From: Planctomycetota bacterium
GTDB taxonomy: Bacteria; Planctomycetota; UBA8742; SKZP01; JAIOTL01
Reading direction: 5' to 3'
Length of the DNA stretch: 5,069 bases
Assembly: GCA_021106775.1 (NCBI GenBank)
Contig: JAIOTL010000206.1
Location: 1-5,069 of the forward strand
Below are positions 1 through 4,651 of the stretch, one piece after another. The first letter of the stretch is position 1; every line of letters starts with the position of its first letter. Position numbers and translations under genes: made by a program. The notes below the pieces were generated by a model. That model worked only from the letters and a program-made list of their open reading frames with translations. It was not told the origin of the DNA and made no database searches.

Positions 1-28
1 TAAAACCTTTATTTGTCTGTTTATGCAT
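1..28 (-). CDS. Type IV prepilin-like protein, N-terminal fragment (runs off left edge)
   Basis: Only nine codons are inside the window. They read M-H-K-Q-T-N-K-G-F and the next codon begins with A, as a Thr codon would. A short basic leader ending in Gly followed by Phe is the class III prepilin cleavage pattern also seen in the three complete genes upstream. A GAGGTG Shine-Dalgarno sequence lies at 38-33, four nt before the ATG. The start is 17 nt after the stop of pilin A, so the two genes are almost certainly co-transcribed and possibly translationally coupled. Its place after a GspH-like gene would fit a GspI- or GspJ-like minor pseudopilin, but the diagnostic part lies outside the window. 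The fragment is too short for a BLAST-style search, so the call rests on leader, RBS and context. Confidence 0.72.
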
Positions 29-32
29 AATT

Positions 33-38
33 CACCTC
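33..38 (-). promoter_or_regulatory. Ribosome binding site of the fourth prepilin gene
   Basis: Reading the minus strand, GAGGTG is followed by AATT and then ATG at 28-26. It supports a real start there rather than a chance ATG, and it lies only a few bases past the TAA of pilin A at 48-46. Confidence 0.6.
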
Positions 39-45
39 GTATATT

Positions 46-768
46 TTACTCACCAATGAATTTATTATAATCGGTATTTTTATATCGTTCGGACTTTGTT
101 CTGCCCGTATTGGGATTTATGTCAATTATCATTGTATCGTCGCCGTTTGTCAGCCAGATATCAGCATCGGGGTCTTCTTCGTCTTCGATGAAAAAACCCG
201 GAATATTCTCTCTGCCGATGATTTCCAGATGACCGTTTGGCATAAATACCACCATATATAATCGTTCTGCCCATCTACCTGGTAAACTTAACAAGTTGTA
301 ATAATCTTTGCAAATGACGTTTATCCGGTCAGCATATGGCGTAGTGGATGGAATCGTCGAATAAGACTCTACTTCGTTCATAATCCAAGGTTCGTTGAAC
401 CACAAACCTTTTGGGATTTTTAGTGGGTCATCAATTTCGAGTACATCCCAATTGCTTTCTTCTTCTTCGTTTCTCTCAACGATAAAAGCTTGCAACATCG
501 GGGGTTTGAGTTTATCTTCCTCATCTTCGTCAACTGAAGTCGGATCCATGTGCCAGTGTTCGAACACGAGAAATATAGGTTTTCCGCTTGCTGACGCCTT
601 TGCACGATATTTCAGGAACGCTCCTTGAATAAGGTCAGAACCGCCGCCAAGTGATCTGCTCATGGTCATTGCCGAATAAATCGGTACACCAAGCGCAATC
701 ACGAGACCGATGATACCCATTACCATCATAACTTCTATCAATGTAAAACCATGTTTTCTTCTGTACAC
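46..768 (-). CDS. GspH/FimT-like pseudopilin (pilin A)
   Basis: A 240-residue prepilin. The leader M-Y-R-R-K-H-G (1-7) is followed by F8 (+1) and E12 (+5), then a hydrophobic helix at about 8-31, giving the motif GFTLIEVMMVMGIIG. After cleavage and N-methylation by a prepilin peptidase the helix would anchor the protein in the inner membrane and pack it into a pseudopilus. The C-terminal part has alternating strands ending in MVVFMPNGHLE (172-182), ADIWLTN (202-208) and MIIDINPNTGR (213-223). This resembles the beta-rich GspH/FimT fold, where a 'F-x-P-[ND]-G' turn and a final 'i-x-i-x-x-x-x-G-R' strand recur. Acidic clusters occur at 80-85, 100-104 and 195-201. The start is GTG, supported by a strong GGAGG six nt upstream. 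It lies third in the pilin run, 119 nt after pilin B. The prepilin call is secure; assignment to GspH rather than another minor pilin is an inference. Confidence 0.88.
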   Translation of the reverse strand: MYRRKHGFTLIEVMMVMGIIGLVIALGVPIYSAMTMSRSLGGGSDLIQGAFLKYRAKASASGKPIFLVFEHWHMDPTSVDEDEEDKLKPPMLQAFIVERNEEEESNWDVLEIDDPLKIPKGLWFNEPWIMNEVESYSTIPSTTPYADRINVICKDYYNLLSLPGRWAERLYMVVFMPNGHLEIIGRENIPGFFIEDEEDPDADIWLTNGDDTMIIDINPNTGRTKSERYKNTDYNKFIGE

Positions 769-774
769 GATTTC

Positions 775-779
775 CCTCC
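775..779 (-). promoter_or_regulatory. Shine-Dalgarno site fixing the GTG start of pilin A
   Basis: GGAGG on the minus strand, six nt before the GTG at 768-766. The next in-frame Met codons lie inside the hydrophobic helix (M14, M15, M17), so using them would destroy the prepilin leader. The GTG is therefore the real start. Confidence 0.7.
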
Positions 780-802
780 GTTCTATTGCTATTTTCAGTT
801 GT

Positions 803-815
803 CCAGCCTTGCTGG
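803..815. repeat. Short hairpin between pilin B and pilin A
   Basis: CCAGC-CTT-GCTGG is a perfect 5-bp stem with a 3-nt loop in the 119-nt gap between the two pilin genes. On the minus-strand transcript no U-tract follows it, so it is not a convincing terminator. It could be a small mRNA structure or chance. Confidence 0.3.
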
Positions 816-887
816 TTTAAGTTTTTAACACAGTCAGTAGGACAGTTTTTAATAACTTGCAATTTCTATGCCAAACAAACTTCAAAC

Positions 888-1640
888 TTATCTTTCGTTG
901 ATGAACCAGTTAGTGATATCGTCATTTTTTGTTTCCCCAGACTCGTTGAACGGGTCATTAAGTTCGGATTCCCATTCATTTTCACGTGTAGGGTCTTCAC
1001 TAACATTATTCGAGCCTGAAGACCATATATCTGGTTTCGGGTTCATCTTAGCCATGTGGTTAAAACCGTAATCTTCCTTCCAATTCTGGTGTTTTTCTGA
1101 ATCAATATTTTTGTCCGAATGATTCATTCCAGGAAATTTATAATAAAAGGGAAATCCCCAAGCATCGACAAAAGCAGTATAAGCAGTAATTGTTCGACCG
1201 CTATCACCGTCCTCATGAACTTCTTCGTTAAGAATTTCGCTTACCTCCTCATTCGTTAAAATTGCACTTATAATGCCGTAATCTTTCAGATATTCTTCGA
1301 TTTCTTTATCGGTTGGAAAAAGCATCAGTCTTAGGAATTCGCCACCTGTCATATCAACAACGTTTGCGCTTTCTTCTTCAAATTCGATTCTCAAGCCTGC
1401 AAACTCTTCTCGTCTGGGATATCCAATGCCACTTGCGCCGGCAGCGACATTTTCTCTTTGGCTGAATTTTTGCACGAACCGATTTAGCCCATCCTCTATA
1501 ATTTTGATTCTTCTGTCGGTTGTACGGACTTTTGCTGGTTCAATTGTTCCGATAATTGCAACGATGAGAATTGCAGCAAGAATCGCGATAATTGACACAA
1601 CGATTAAAACCTCAATTAGAGTAAATCCTTTTTTCTCCAT
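888..1640 (-). CDS. Long GspG-like pseudopilin (pilin B)
   Basis: A 250-residue prepilin. The leader M-E-K-K-G (1-5) is followed by F6 and E10 and a hydrophobic helix at 6-31 (GFTLIEVLIVVSIIAILAA), then an amphipathic stretch to about 60. The C-terminal third matches the GspG pattern: D159-A-W-G-F-P-F-Y-Y corresponds to the family's 'D-P-W-G-N-P-Y-x-Y', followed by P203-D-I-W-S-S-G and ending in D241-I-T-N-W. In GspG this region forms the calcium-binding loop that stabilises the pseudopilus. Typical GspG is near 140-150 residues; here about 80 extra residues sit mainly between the helix and the D-A-W-G motif (60-155) and inside the loop itself (31 residues between WSSG and ITNW counting from G209 to D241). 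The ATG has a GAGGA Shine-Dalgarno four nt upstream (1649-1645). It follows pilin C by 179 nt and may have its own promoter there. Both B and C end in N-E-R. Confidence 0.88.
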   Translation of the reverse strand: MEKKGFTLIEVLIVVSIIAILAAILIVAIIGTIEPAKVRTTDRRIKIIEDGLNRFVQKFSQRENVAAGASGIGYPRREEFAGLRIEFEEESANVVDMTGGEFLRLMLFPTDKEIEEYLKDYGIISAILTNEEVSEILNEEVHEDGDSGRTITAYTAFVDAWGFPFYYKFPGMNHSDKNIDSEKHQNWKEDYGFNHMAKMNPKPDIWSSGSNNVSEDPTRENEWESELNDPFNESGETKNDDITNWFINER

Positions 1641-1685
1641 GGTTTCCTCATTTTGTAAATTTTATAATATTTTTTCCTTGTTAAT

Positions 1686-1740
1686 TTTATATTGATTTTG
1701 GCTATGCTCGATTCAGTTTTTTCGAATAAAACAATAATTC
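1686..1740 (-). promoter_or_regulatory. Candidate promoter block upstream of pilin B
   Basis: On the minus strand GAATTATTGTTTT (1740-1728) is followed by GAGCAT (1709-1704), exactly 12 nt, and TATAAA (1691-1686). The same arrangement stands upstream of pilin C. TATAAA fits a sigma-70 type -10 box, but no good -35 hexamer lies 16-18 nt before it, so an activator-dependent promoter is possible. Transcription would begin near 1679, leaving a leader of about 40 nt before the pilin B ATG. Confidence 0.33.
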
Positions 1741-1748
1741 AAGGTTTT

Positions 1749-1800
1749 GCACATGGGTTCGAGCGGAATCCATTGATTATGCCATTTTGAACCCATATGC
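1749..1800. repeat. Inverted repeat with two competing pairings, downstream of pilin C
   Basis: GCACATGGGTTC (1749-1760) pairs with GAACCCATATGC (1789-1800) over 12 positions with one mismatch, enclosing 28 nt. The inner arm ATGGGTTC (1753-1760) can instead pair with GAATCCAT (1766-1773), an 8-bp stem with one G-T pair and a 5-nt loop. The element begins 20 nt after the pilin C stop, so it could stabilise the 3' end of that mRNA or partly terminate it. There is no strong U-tract on the minus-strand side. Confidence 0.45.
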
Positions 1801-1812
1801 ATAAAATTTTAT
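1801..1812. repeat. AT palindrome beside the pilin C stop codon
   Basis: ATAAAATTTTAT is perfectly self-complementary over 12 bp and abuts the larger inverted repeat at 1749-1800. In an AT-rich gap this may be chance; as DNA it could be a protein-binding or bent site. Confidence 0.25.
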
Positions 1813-1819
1813 AAATTAA

Positions 1820-2314
1820 TTATCTTTCATTATTTTCATCGTCAAGCAACAGCGACCAGTTTGTGATATTGTCTTCATCTTCCTCAAAATCGCTGTCTTC
1901 ACCTGCTGACCAAAGATCATAAGTCTTCTTGTTGTGTGCGTTTTCTTTGTCTTTCTTACCTTTCCAGGGATGATAACGCATTGGTATATTCCATCCGTCA
2001 ACAAGCTCATAAGGCTCTTCAGTGGTGAGATTGCTGTCGCTGAATTGGAAAAATCCATCGTTTCGCAGGTCTGTAACGAGGATTGAAGTACCGTTTCCCT
2101 CTTGCTCATCACTTGCTTCTGGGAATCTGCCGAAAGGGTTTTTCTTTGCAAATTCACGTAAGGGTTGTTGCAGTGATTTGATTGTGGTTCTTGTTGTAAG
2201 TTCTTTCGCTTTTCTTGCTGAGTCGATGATATTGGGTAGGATAAGAGCAGCGAGAACGCCAATAATTGCCACAACTATCAACAGTTCGATAAGGGTAAAT
2301 CCTTGTTTGTTCAT
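1820..2314 (-). CDS. GspG-like major pseudopilin (pilin C)
   Basis: A 164-residue prepilin close to the usual GspG length. The leader M-N-K-Q-G (1-5) precedes F6 and E10, then a hydrophobic helix at 6-30 (GFTLIELLIVVAIIGVLAA) with the conserved Pro at 27, and an amphipathic helix containing K35-A-K-E-L and L52-R-E-F. The C-terminus has D106-G-W-N-I-P-M-R-Y, equivalent to the GspG 'D-P-W-G-N-P' turn. It is followed by Y132-D-L-W-S-A-G, an acidic loop (E139 to D148) and I150-T-N-W, which matches the calcium-binding loop of the family. Such subunits polymerise below the outer membrane into the pseudopilus of a type II secretion-like machine. The start is set by a textbook AGGAGG five nt before the ATG. 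As first and most GspG-like of the run, it is the best candidate for the major subunit. I cannot exclude a type IV pilus role. Confidence 0.9.
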   Translation of the reverse strand: MNKQGFTLIELLIVVAIIGVLAALILPNIIDSARKAKELTTRTTIKSLQQPLREFAKKNPFGRFPEASDEQEGNGTSILVTDLRNDGFFQFSDSNLTTEEPYELVDGWNIPMRYHPWKGKKDKENAHNKKTYDLWSAGEDSDFEEDEDNITNWSLLLDDENNER

Positions 2315-2319
2315 TAATT

Positions 2320-2325
2320 CCTCCT
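2320..2325 (-). promoter_or_regulatory. Ribosome binding site of pilin C
   Basis: AGGAGG on the minus strand, five nt before the ATG at 2314-2312. It is the strongest Shine-Dalgarno sequence in the window, consistent with a highly expressed major subunit. Confidence 0.75.
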
Positions 2326-2374
2326 GAGAAATAAATCATTTACATATACATTGCAAAAAGTATGCCTAACTGGT

Positions 2375-2424
2375 TGTTGAAAAGATTTTTAAAGAACATT
2401 TAAGCTTCTATCCCCTTTTCAACA
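2375..2424. repeat. Inverted repeat in the pilin C leader
   Basis: TGTTGAAAAG (2375-2384) is the exact reverse complement of CTTTTCAACA (2415-2424), with a 30-nt loop. If pilin C is transcribed from the candidate promoter at 2535-2580, this stem lies in its 5' untranslated leader and its loop contains the ATG of a short ORF (2399-2397). Confidence 0.4.
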
Positions 2425-2534
2425 GTCAATTAGATGCGGATTATATGAAGAAATTTTTGATTCGCATATTGTTTTTTGCAGAATTCGGTTAATTTAATAT
2501 TAATTATTAATTCTTTAGAAAATAAAAAATGTGA

Positions 2535-2580
2535 ATTATAAATTTTTTCTCAATGCTCTTTTTATGAAAAACAATAATTC
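2535..2580 (-). promoter_or_regulatory. Candidate promoter block upstream of pilin C
   Basis: On the minus strand GAATTATTGTTTT (2580-2568), GAGCAT (2558-2553), 12 nt, then a perfect TATAAT -10 box (2540-2535). The order and the 12-nt spacing from GAGCAT to TATAA are the same as upstream of pilin B. The -35 position is A-rich and has no TTGACA-like hexamer. A start near 2528 would give a leader of about 210 nt before pilin C. Confidence 0.38.
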
Positions 2581-2591
2581 TCAGGAAAACT

Positions 2592-2635
2592 GTTACATTC
2601 CCGTAACAAGTGTTACATTTTGTGGAAAATGTAAC
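2592..2635. repeat. Cluster of GTTAC/GTAAC half-sites with a perfect hairpin
   Basis: GTTACATT occurs at 2592-2599 and 2612-2619, a 20-bp period on the same face of the helix. Inverted copies GTAAC lie at 2603-2607 and 2631-2635. The right half, GTTACATTTT-GTGG-AAAATGTAAC (2612-2635), is a perfect 10-bp stem with a 4-nt loop. It could be an operator for a dimeric regulator upstream of the pilin promoter block, or an RNA hairpin at the 3' end of the DUF218 transcript, 77-100 nt past its stop. Confidence 0.5.
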
Positions 2636-2640
2636 TTTCT

Positions 2641-2665
2641 CGTGTATAGTTTTCTACACGTTTTT
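2641..2665 (+). terminator. Intrinsic-terminator-like hairpin acting on plus-strand transcripts
   Basis: CGTGTA (2641-2646) pairs perfectly with TACACG (2655-2660) across an 8-nt loop and is followed at once by TTTTT (2661-2665). On the minus strand the same stem is followed by AGAAAG, so the U-tract exists only for plus-strand RNA. The stem is short and only moderately GC-rich, so strength is doubtful. It would block antisense transcription into the DUF218 gene. Confidence 0.35.
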
Positions 2666-2711
2666 CATTGAATGTGTAATATTCGATACATCAGTATGAT
2701 ATTTACAGTAT

Positions 2712-3896
2712 CTAATAAATCGTCGTCTTAAGAAAATAATACCACAAAGCAAAAACTTCTCGCGTTATGAAAAATGGCAATGCTGAAGGTGTTCGACTTT
2801 CGTATGCAGGTATTGTGTATGCAGTAATACCGAACTTTTCAAACGTAAGTTTAATCCTTGCAAGATGGTAAAAATGACTCACCGCCAGAACACTTTTAAT
2901 TTCACAATCGCGATAATTGTGTTTCACATTCTGCACTGTTTCAAATGTGTTAAGTCCAAGATTATCCACAAAAATTCTATCGGGCGGAATGCCTTGCTTT
3001 AATGCATAATCTCGCATCGCTTGCGCTTCCGTGGTTTTGCCGACACCGGGACCGCCTGAACATATTAGATATTTGGTATAACCGGACTTATAAAGATTGC
3101 ATGCAGTATGAATGCGGTCTGCGAGAACCAGTGACATTGTACCGTCAGCATGGACGAGTGCGCCGAAAACAACGACAGCATCAGCATTTCGTCGATAATT
3201 CGTCTTGCCGAAGCAGAAAATCTGGCAAAGGGTAAACACAAATGCTGTAACAACAAACACTGTCAGTATCTGCAGAGTTACAATGGTTTTATTGCGTTGT
3301 TTTCTATGACTTAAAAGCTGAGATGGATTGGAGGTGATTGATTTTGTTATCTTTTGAATCTTCTTTTCCGTTTTATTGCCGACGAATACGTTAATGTGCA
3401 GATGAAACGGCATGAAATCGAGGAAAAAGAAAAGTTTGCGAACAATCGATTTTAATATGTGTAAACTTTGTTTTTCCTTTGATATTTTTATTTTTTTTAT
3501 TCTTTGAACCAAATAACAGGAAGCCAACAGCAGGATAATTGTGAAAGGTATTGGAAGTTTTGTGTGAAATCTATGCTGAAACAACAAAATGTAGTATTCG
3601 ATAATGTTTATCAGCAGAAATAGGACAAAAACGTAAATTAAGGATAAAAATAGAATTTTCCGCACTTTTTGCTGATACGGATTAATCGCGAACAAAAACA
3701 TAAATAAACCGAGAAAAATCAGGTGAATGTTGGTTAAATATGCGGGGATAAAGCTGATGTTCAAAATCCAATATAATGTGCTGAAACCCAAAAACACAAT
3801 CGCACCAATACCACTTAGAATAATAAACACAGACAGGAATAGGGCGAATCCCCTTGAGATAACGTGATTCGAGCAAAATTTCTTCTCTAATGTCAT
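2712..3896 (-). CDS. Membrane-anchored DUF218 (YdcF/SanA/ElyC-like) protein
   Basis: A 394-residue protein. The N-terminal half is membrane-embedded: hydrophobic segments at about 16-36, 50-71, 80-106, 114-131 and 205-228, with a basic loop (132-204) between the last two. Residues 238-385 form a DUF218 domain, recognised by DAVVVFGA (239-246), D260-R, the ICSGG turn (278-282), E290-A with M294, GIPPDRIFVD (302-311), N316-T-x-E-T and the V339-S-H-F-Y-H-L-A-R signature. Family members (SanA, ElyC, YdcF of E. coli) affect envelope integrity and peptidoglycan or lipid-carrier handling, but their reaction is not firmly known, so no substrate is assigned. Multi-helix N-termini occur in other long DUF218 proteins. 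The chosen ATG has only a weak GGTG upstream; it begins 49 nt after tadA, and the two genes are likely co-transcribed. The stop is TAG. Confidence 0.82.
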   Translation of the reverse strand: MTLEKKFCSNHVISRGFALFLSVFIILSGIGAIVFLGFSTLYWILNISFIPAYLTNIHLIFLGLFMFLFAINPYQQKVRKILFLSLIYVFVLFLLINIIEYYILLFQHRFHTKLPIPFTIILLLASCYLVQRIKKIKISKEKQSLHILKSIVRKLFFFLDFMPFHLHINVFVGNKTEKKIQKITKSITSNPSQLLSHRKQRNKTIVTLQILTVFVVTAFVFTLCQIFCFGKTNYRRNADAVVVFGALVHADGTMSLVLADRIHTACNLYKSGYTKYLICSGGPGVGKTTEAQAMRDYALKQGIPPDRIFVDNLGLNTFETVQNVKHNYRDCEIKSVLAVSHFYHLARIKLTFEKFGITAYTIPAYESRTPSALPFFITREVFALWYYFLKTTIY

Positions 3897-3945
3897 AAAA
3901 CACCGTGGATAGATTAATGCTATGTCGGGCTTTGCAGCAATTTCT

Positions 3946-4527
3946 TTAATTATTCGGGTTCGGGTTATCAGGCATTGAAGTATTGTATTTATTGTTGTTG
4001 GGACGTTTCAGCTTGAAAAATTCGCGTAAAAGATATGCTGAGGCATCCGCCAGCACACCCGATTTCACATCAATGCGATGATTTAATCGTTCATCGTCAT
4101 GCAGATTGTAAAGAGTACCAACTGCTCCCGCTTTCTGGTCCTTCGCACCATAAACGATACGCTTTACCCGCGCCTGCAAAAACGTGCCGATGCACATAAT
4201 GCAGGGTTCAAGCGTAACGTACGCAACGCAGTTTTCAAGTCGCCAGGAGTTCAATACCTTCGCAGCATGTTTTACCGCGATAATTTCAGCATGTCCCGTT
4301 GGATCGTTGGTCAATTCACGAGAATTTTTCGCACTGGCAATAATTTTACCTTCATGCACAATGACGCATCCAACTGGCACTTCATCGAGTAAAAACGCAT
4401 TCACCGCCTCTACAAGCGCATGCTGCATAAAAATAAAATCAGTTCGCTCAGAATCATCGACATTTGCTGGTATATCCCAACTGAGATTGCGAAATAATTC
4501 TTCAAGGTCAAACGGTTTATCAATCAT
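3946..4527 (-). CDS. tadA: tRNA-specific adenosine deaminase TadA
   Basis: A 193-residue cytidine/deoxycytidylate deaminase-fold protein. TadA converts A34 to inosine in the anticodon wobble position of tRNA-Arg(ACG), in the cytoplasm. The zinc site is complete: H79-A-E81 (His ligand and catalytic Glu) in DPTGHAEI, and P108-C109-I-M-C112. Flanking family motifs include H36-A-L near the N-terminal helix, EVPVGCVIV (49-57), N68, V104-T-L-E-P, R120-V-K-R-I-V-Y-G (120-127) and K132-A-G-A-V-G. E. coli TadA begins about ten residues before the H-A-L helix; here about 33 residues precede it, and no internal ATG would keep that helix intact. The tail after K174 is rich in Asn and Pro. The ATG has only a weak AGTGA-type ribosome site, so the precise start is less sure than the function. 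First gene of the minus-strand run, divergent from the J-domain gene. Confidence 0.93.
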   Translation of the reverse strand: MIDKPFDLEELFRNLSWDIPANVDDSERTDFIFMQHALVEAVNAFLLDEVPVGCVIVHEGKIIASAKNSRELTNDPTGHAEIIAVKHAAKVLNSWRLENCVAYVTLEPCIMCIGTFLQARVKRIVYGAKDQKAGAVGTLYNLHDDERLNHRIDVKSGVLADASAYLLREFFKLKRPNNNKYNTSMPDNPNPNN

Positions 4528-4651
4528 AATTTCACTTGCGAAATATTTTTGGGTTTCTGATTTGTTATAATAATTGCTTGAAAAAATACGAATTTTTTTA
4601 AAATAATGTTAAATATTGAAATTACAATTTGCTTGTTTGTCGGGGAACAAA
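4528..4651. promoter_or_regulatory. Divergent promoter region between tadA and the J-domain gene
   Basis: A 124-nt AT-rich gap that must hold promoters in both directions. For the plus strand, TTGAAA (4578-4583) and TAAAAT (4599-4604) are separated by 15 nt, or TTGCTT (4574-4579) and TAAAAT by 19 nt; neither spacing is ideal. CTTGAAA (4577-4583) matches the -35 of sigma-32 heat-shock promoters, but no CCCAT-type -10 follows, and no CIRCE repeat is present. The minus-strand promoter for tadA is not clear; TATTAT or TTATAA near 4563-4572 are candidates. A GGGGAA ribosome site (4642-4647) precedes the plus-strand ATG. Confidence 0.4.

Larger units (their letters stand above)
2315..2711. other. 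397-nt intergenic region between the DUF218 gene and pilin C
   Basis: No convincing gene on either strand. Very AT-rich in the middle (about 2451-2570, with repeated TTAAT units at 2489-2513). It holds, from left to right, the pilin C ribosome binding site, a 19-codon minus-strand ORF (2399-2340), a long-loop inverted repeat (2375-2424), a candidate minus-strand promoter block (2535-2580), a cluster of GTTAC/GTAAC half-sites with a perfect hairpin (2592-2635) and a plus-strand terminator-like hairpin (2641-2665). It is likely to carry both the end of the tadA-DUF218 transcript and the start of the pilin transcript. Confidence 0.6.

Noticed and set aside
395..628. Plus-strand Ser-rich ORF opposite pilin A
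   Set aside because: The serine run is the antisense reading of the Glu/Asp codons of pilin A's acidic clusters; there is no ribosome site.
635..862. Minus-strand 75-codon ORF running from the B-A gap into pilin A, possible frameshifted extension of pilin A
   Set aside because: The GTG start of pilin A has a strong GGAGG and gives a normal short prepilin leader, so no upstream extension is needed; the overlapping frame has no family features.
1816..2274. Long minus-strand ORF of 152 codons overlapping pilin C
   Set aside because: It is an out-of-frame shadow of pilin C, whose own frame has the leader, hydrophobic helix, GspG motifs and a perfect ribosome site.
2445..2492. Plus-strand 15-codon ORF M-K-K-F-L-I-R-I-L-F-F that looks like the start of a signal peptide
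   Set aside because: It stops after 15 codons, lacks a good ribosome site and lies in AT-rich DNA where such strings arise by chance. No gene remnant follows in another frame.
2592..2635. CRISPR-like or mobile-element end repeats
   Set aside because: Only two direct copies of a 9-mer with a short spacer, no further units, no transposase and no target-site duplication in the window.
2564..2671. Plus-strand 35-codon ORF with a C-G-K-C motif
   Set aside because: No ribosome binding site precedes the ATG, the frame simply reads through the GTTAC repeats and the hairpin, and the peptide has no recognisable pattern beyond the cysteines.
3030..3056. Walker A-like sequence GGPGVGKT (residues 281-288) in the DUF218 protein, suggesting an ATP-binding P-loop
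   Set aside because: It falls exactly on the SGG-x-x-x-x-x-x-[ST]-E-A segment of the DUF218 domain, there is no Walker B or P-loop fold around it, and the rest of the domain follows the DUF218 pattern. The match to GxxxxGKT is a coincidence of sequence.
4577..4604. Heat-shock (sigma-32) promoter for the J-domain gene, based on CTTGAAA
   Set aside because: There is no CCCAT-like -10 element at the required distance and no CIRCE repeat; the -35 match alone is weak evidence in AT-rich DNA.
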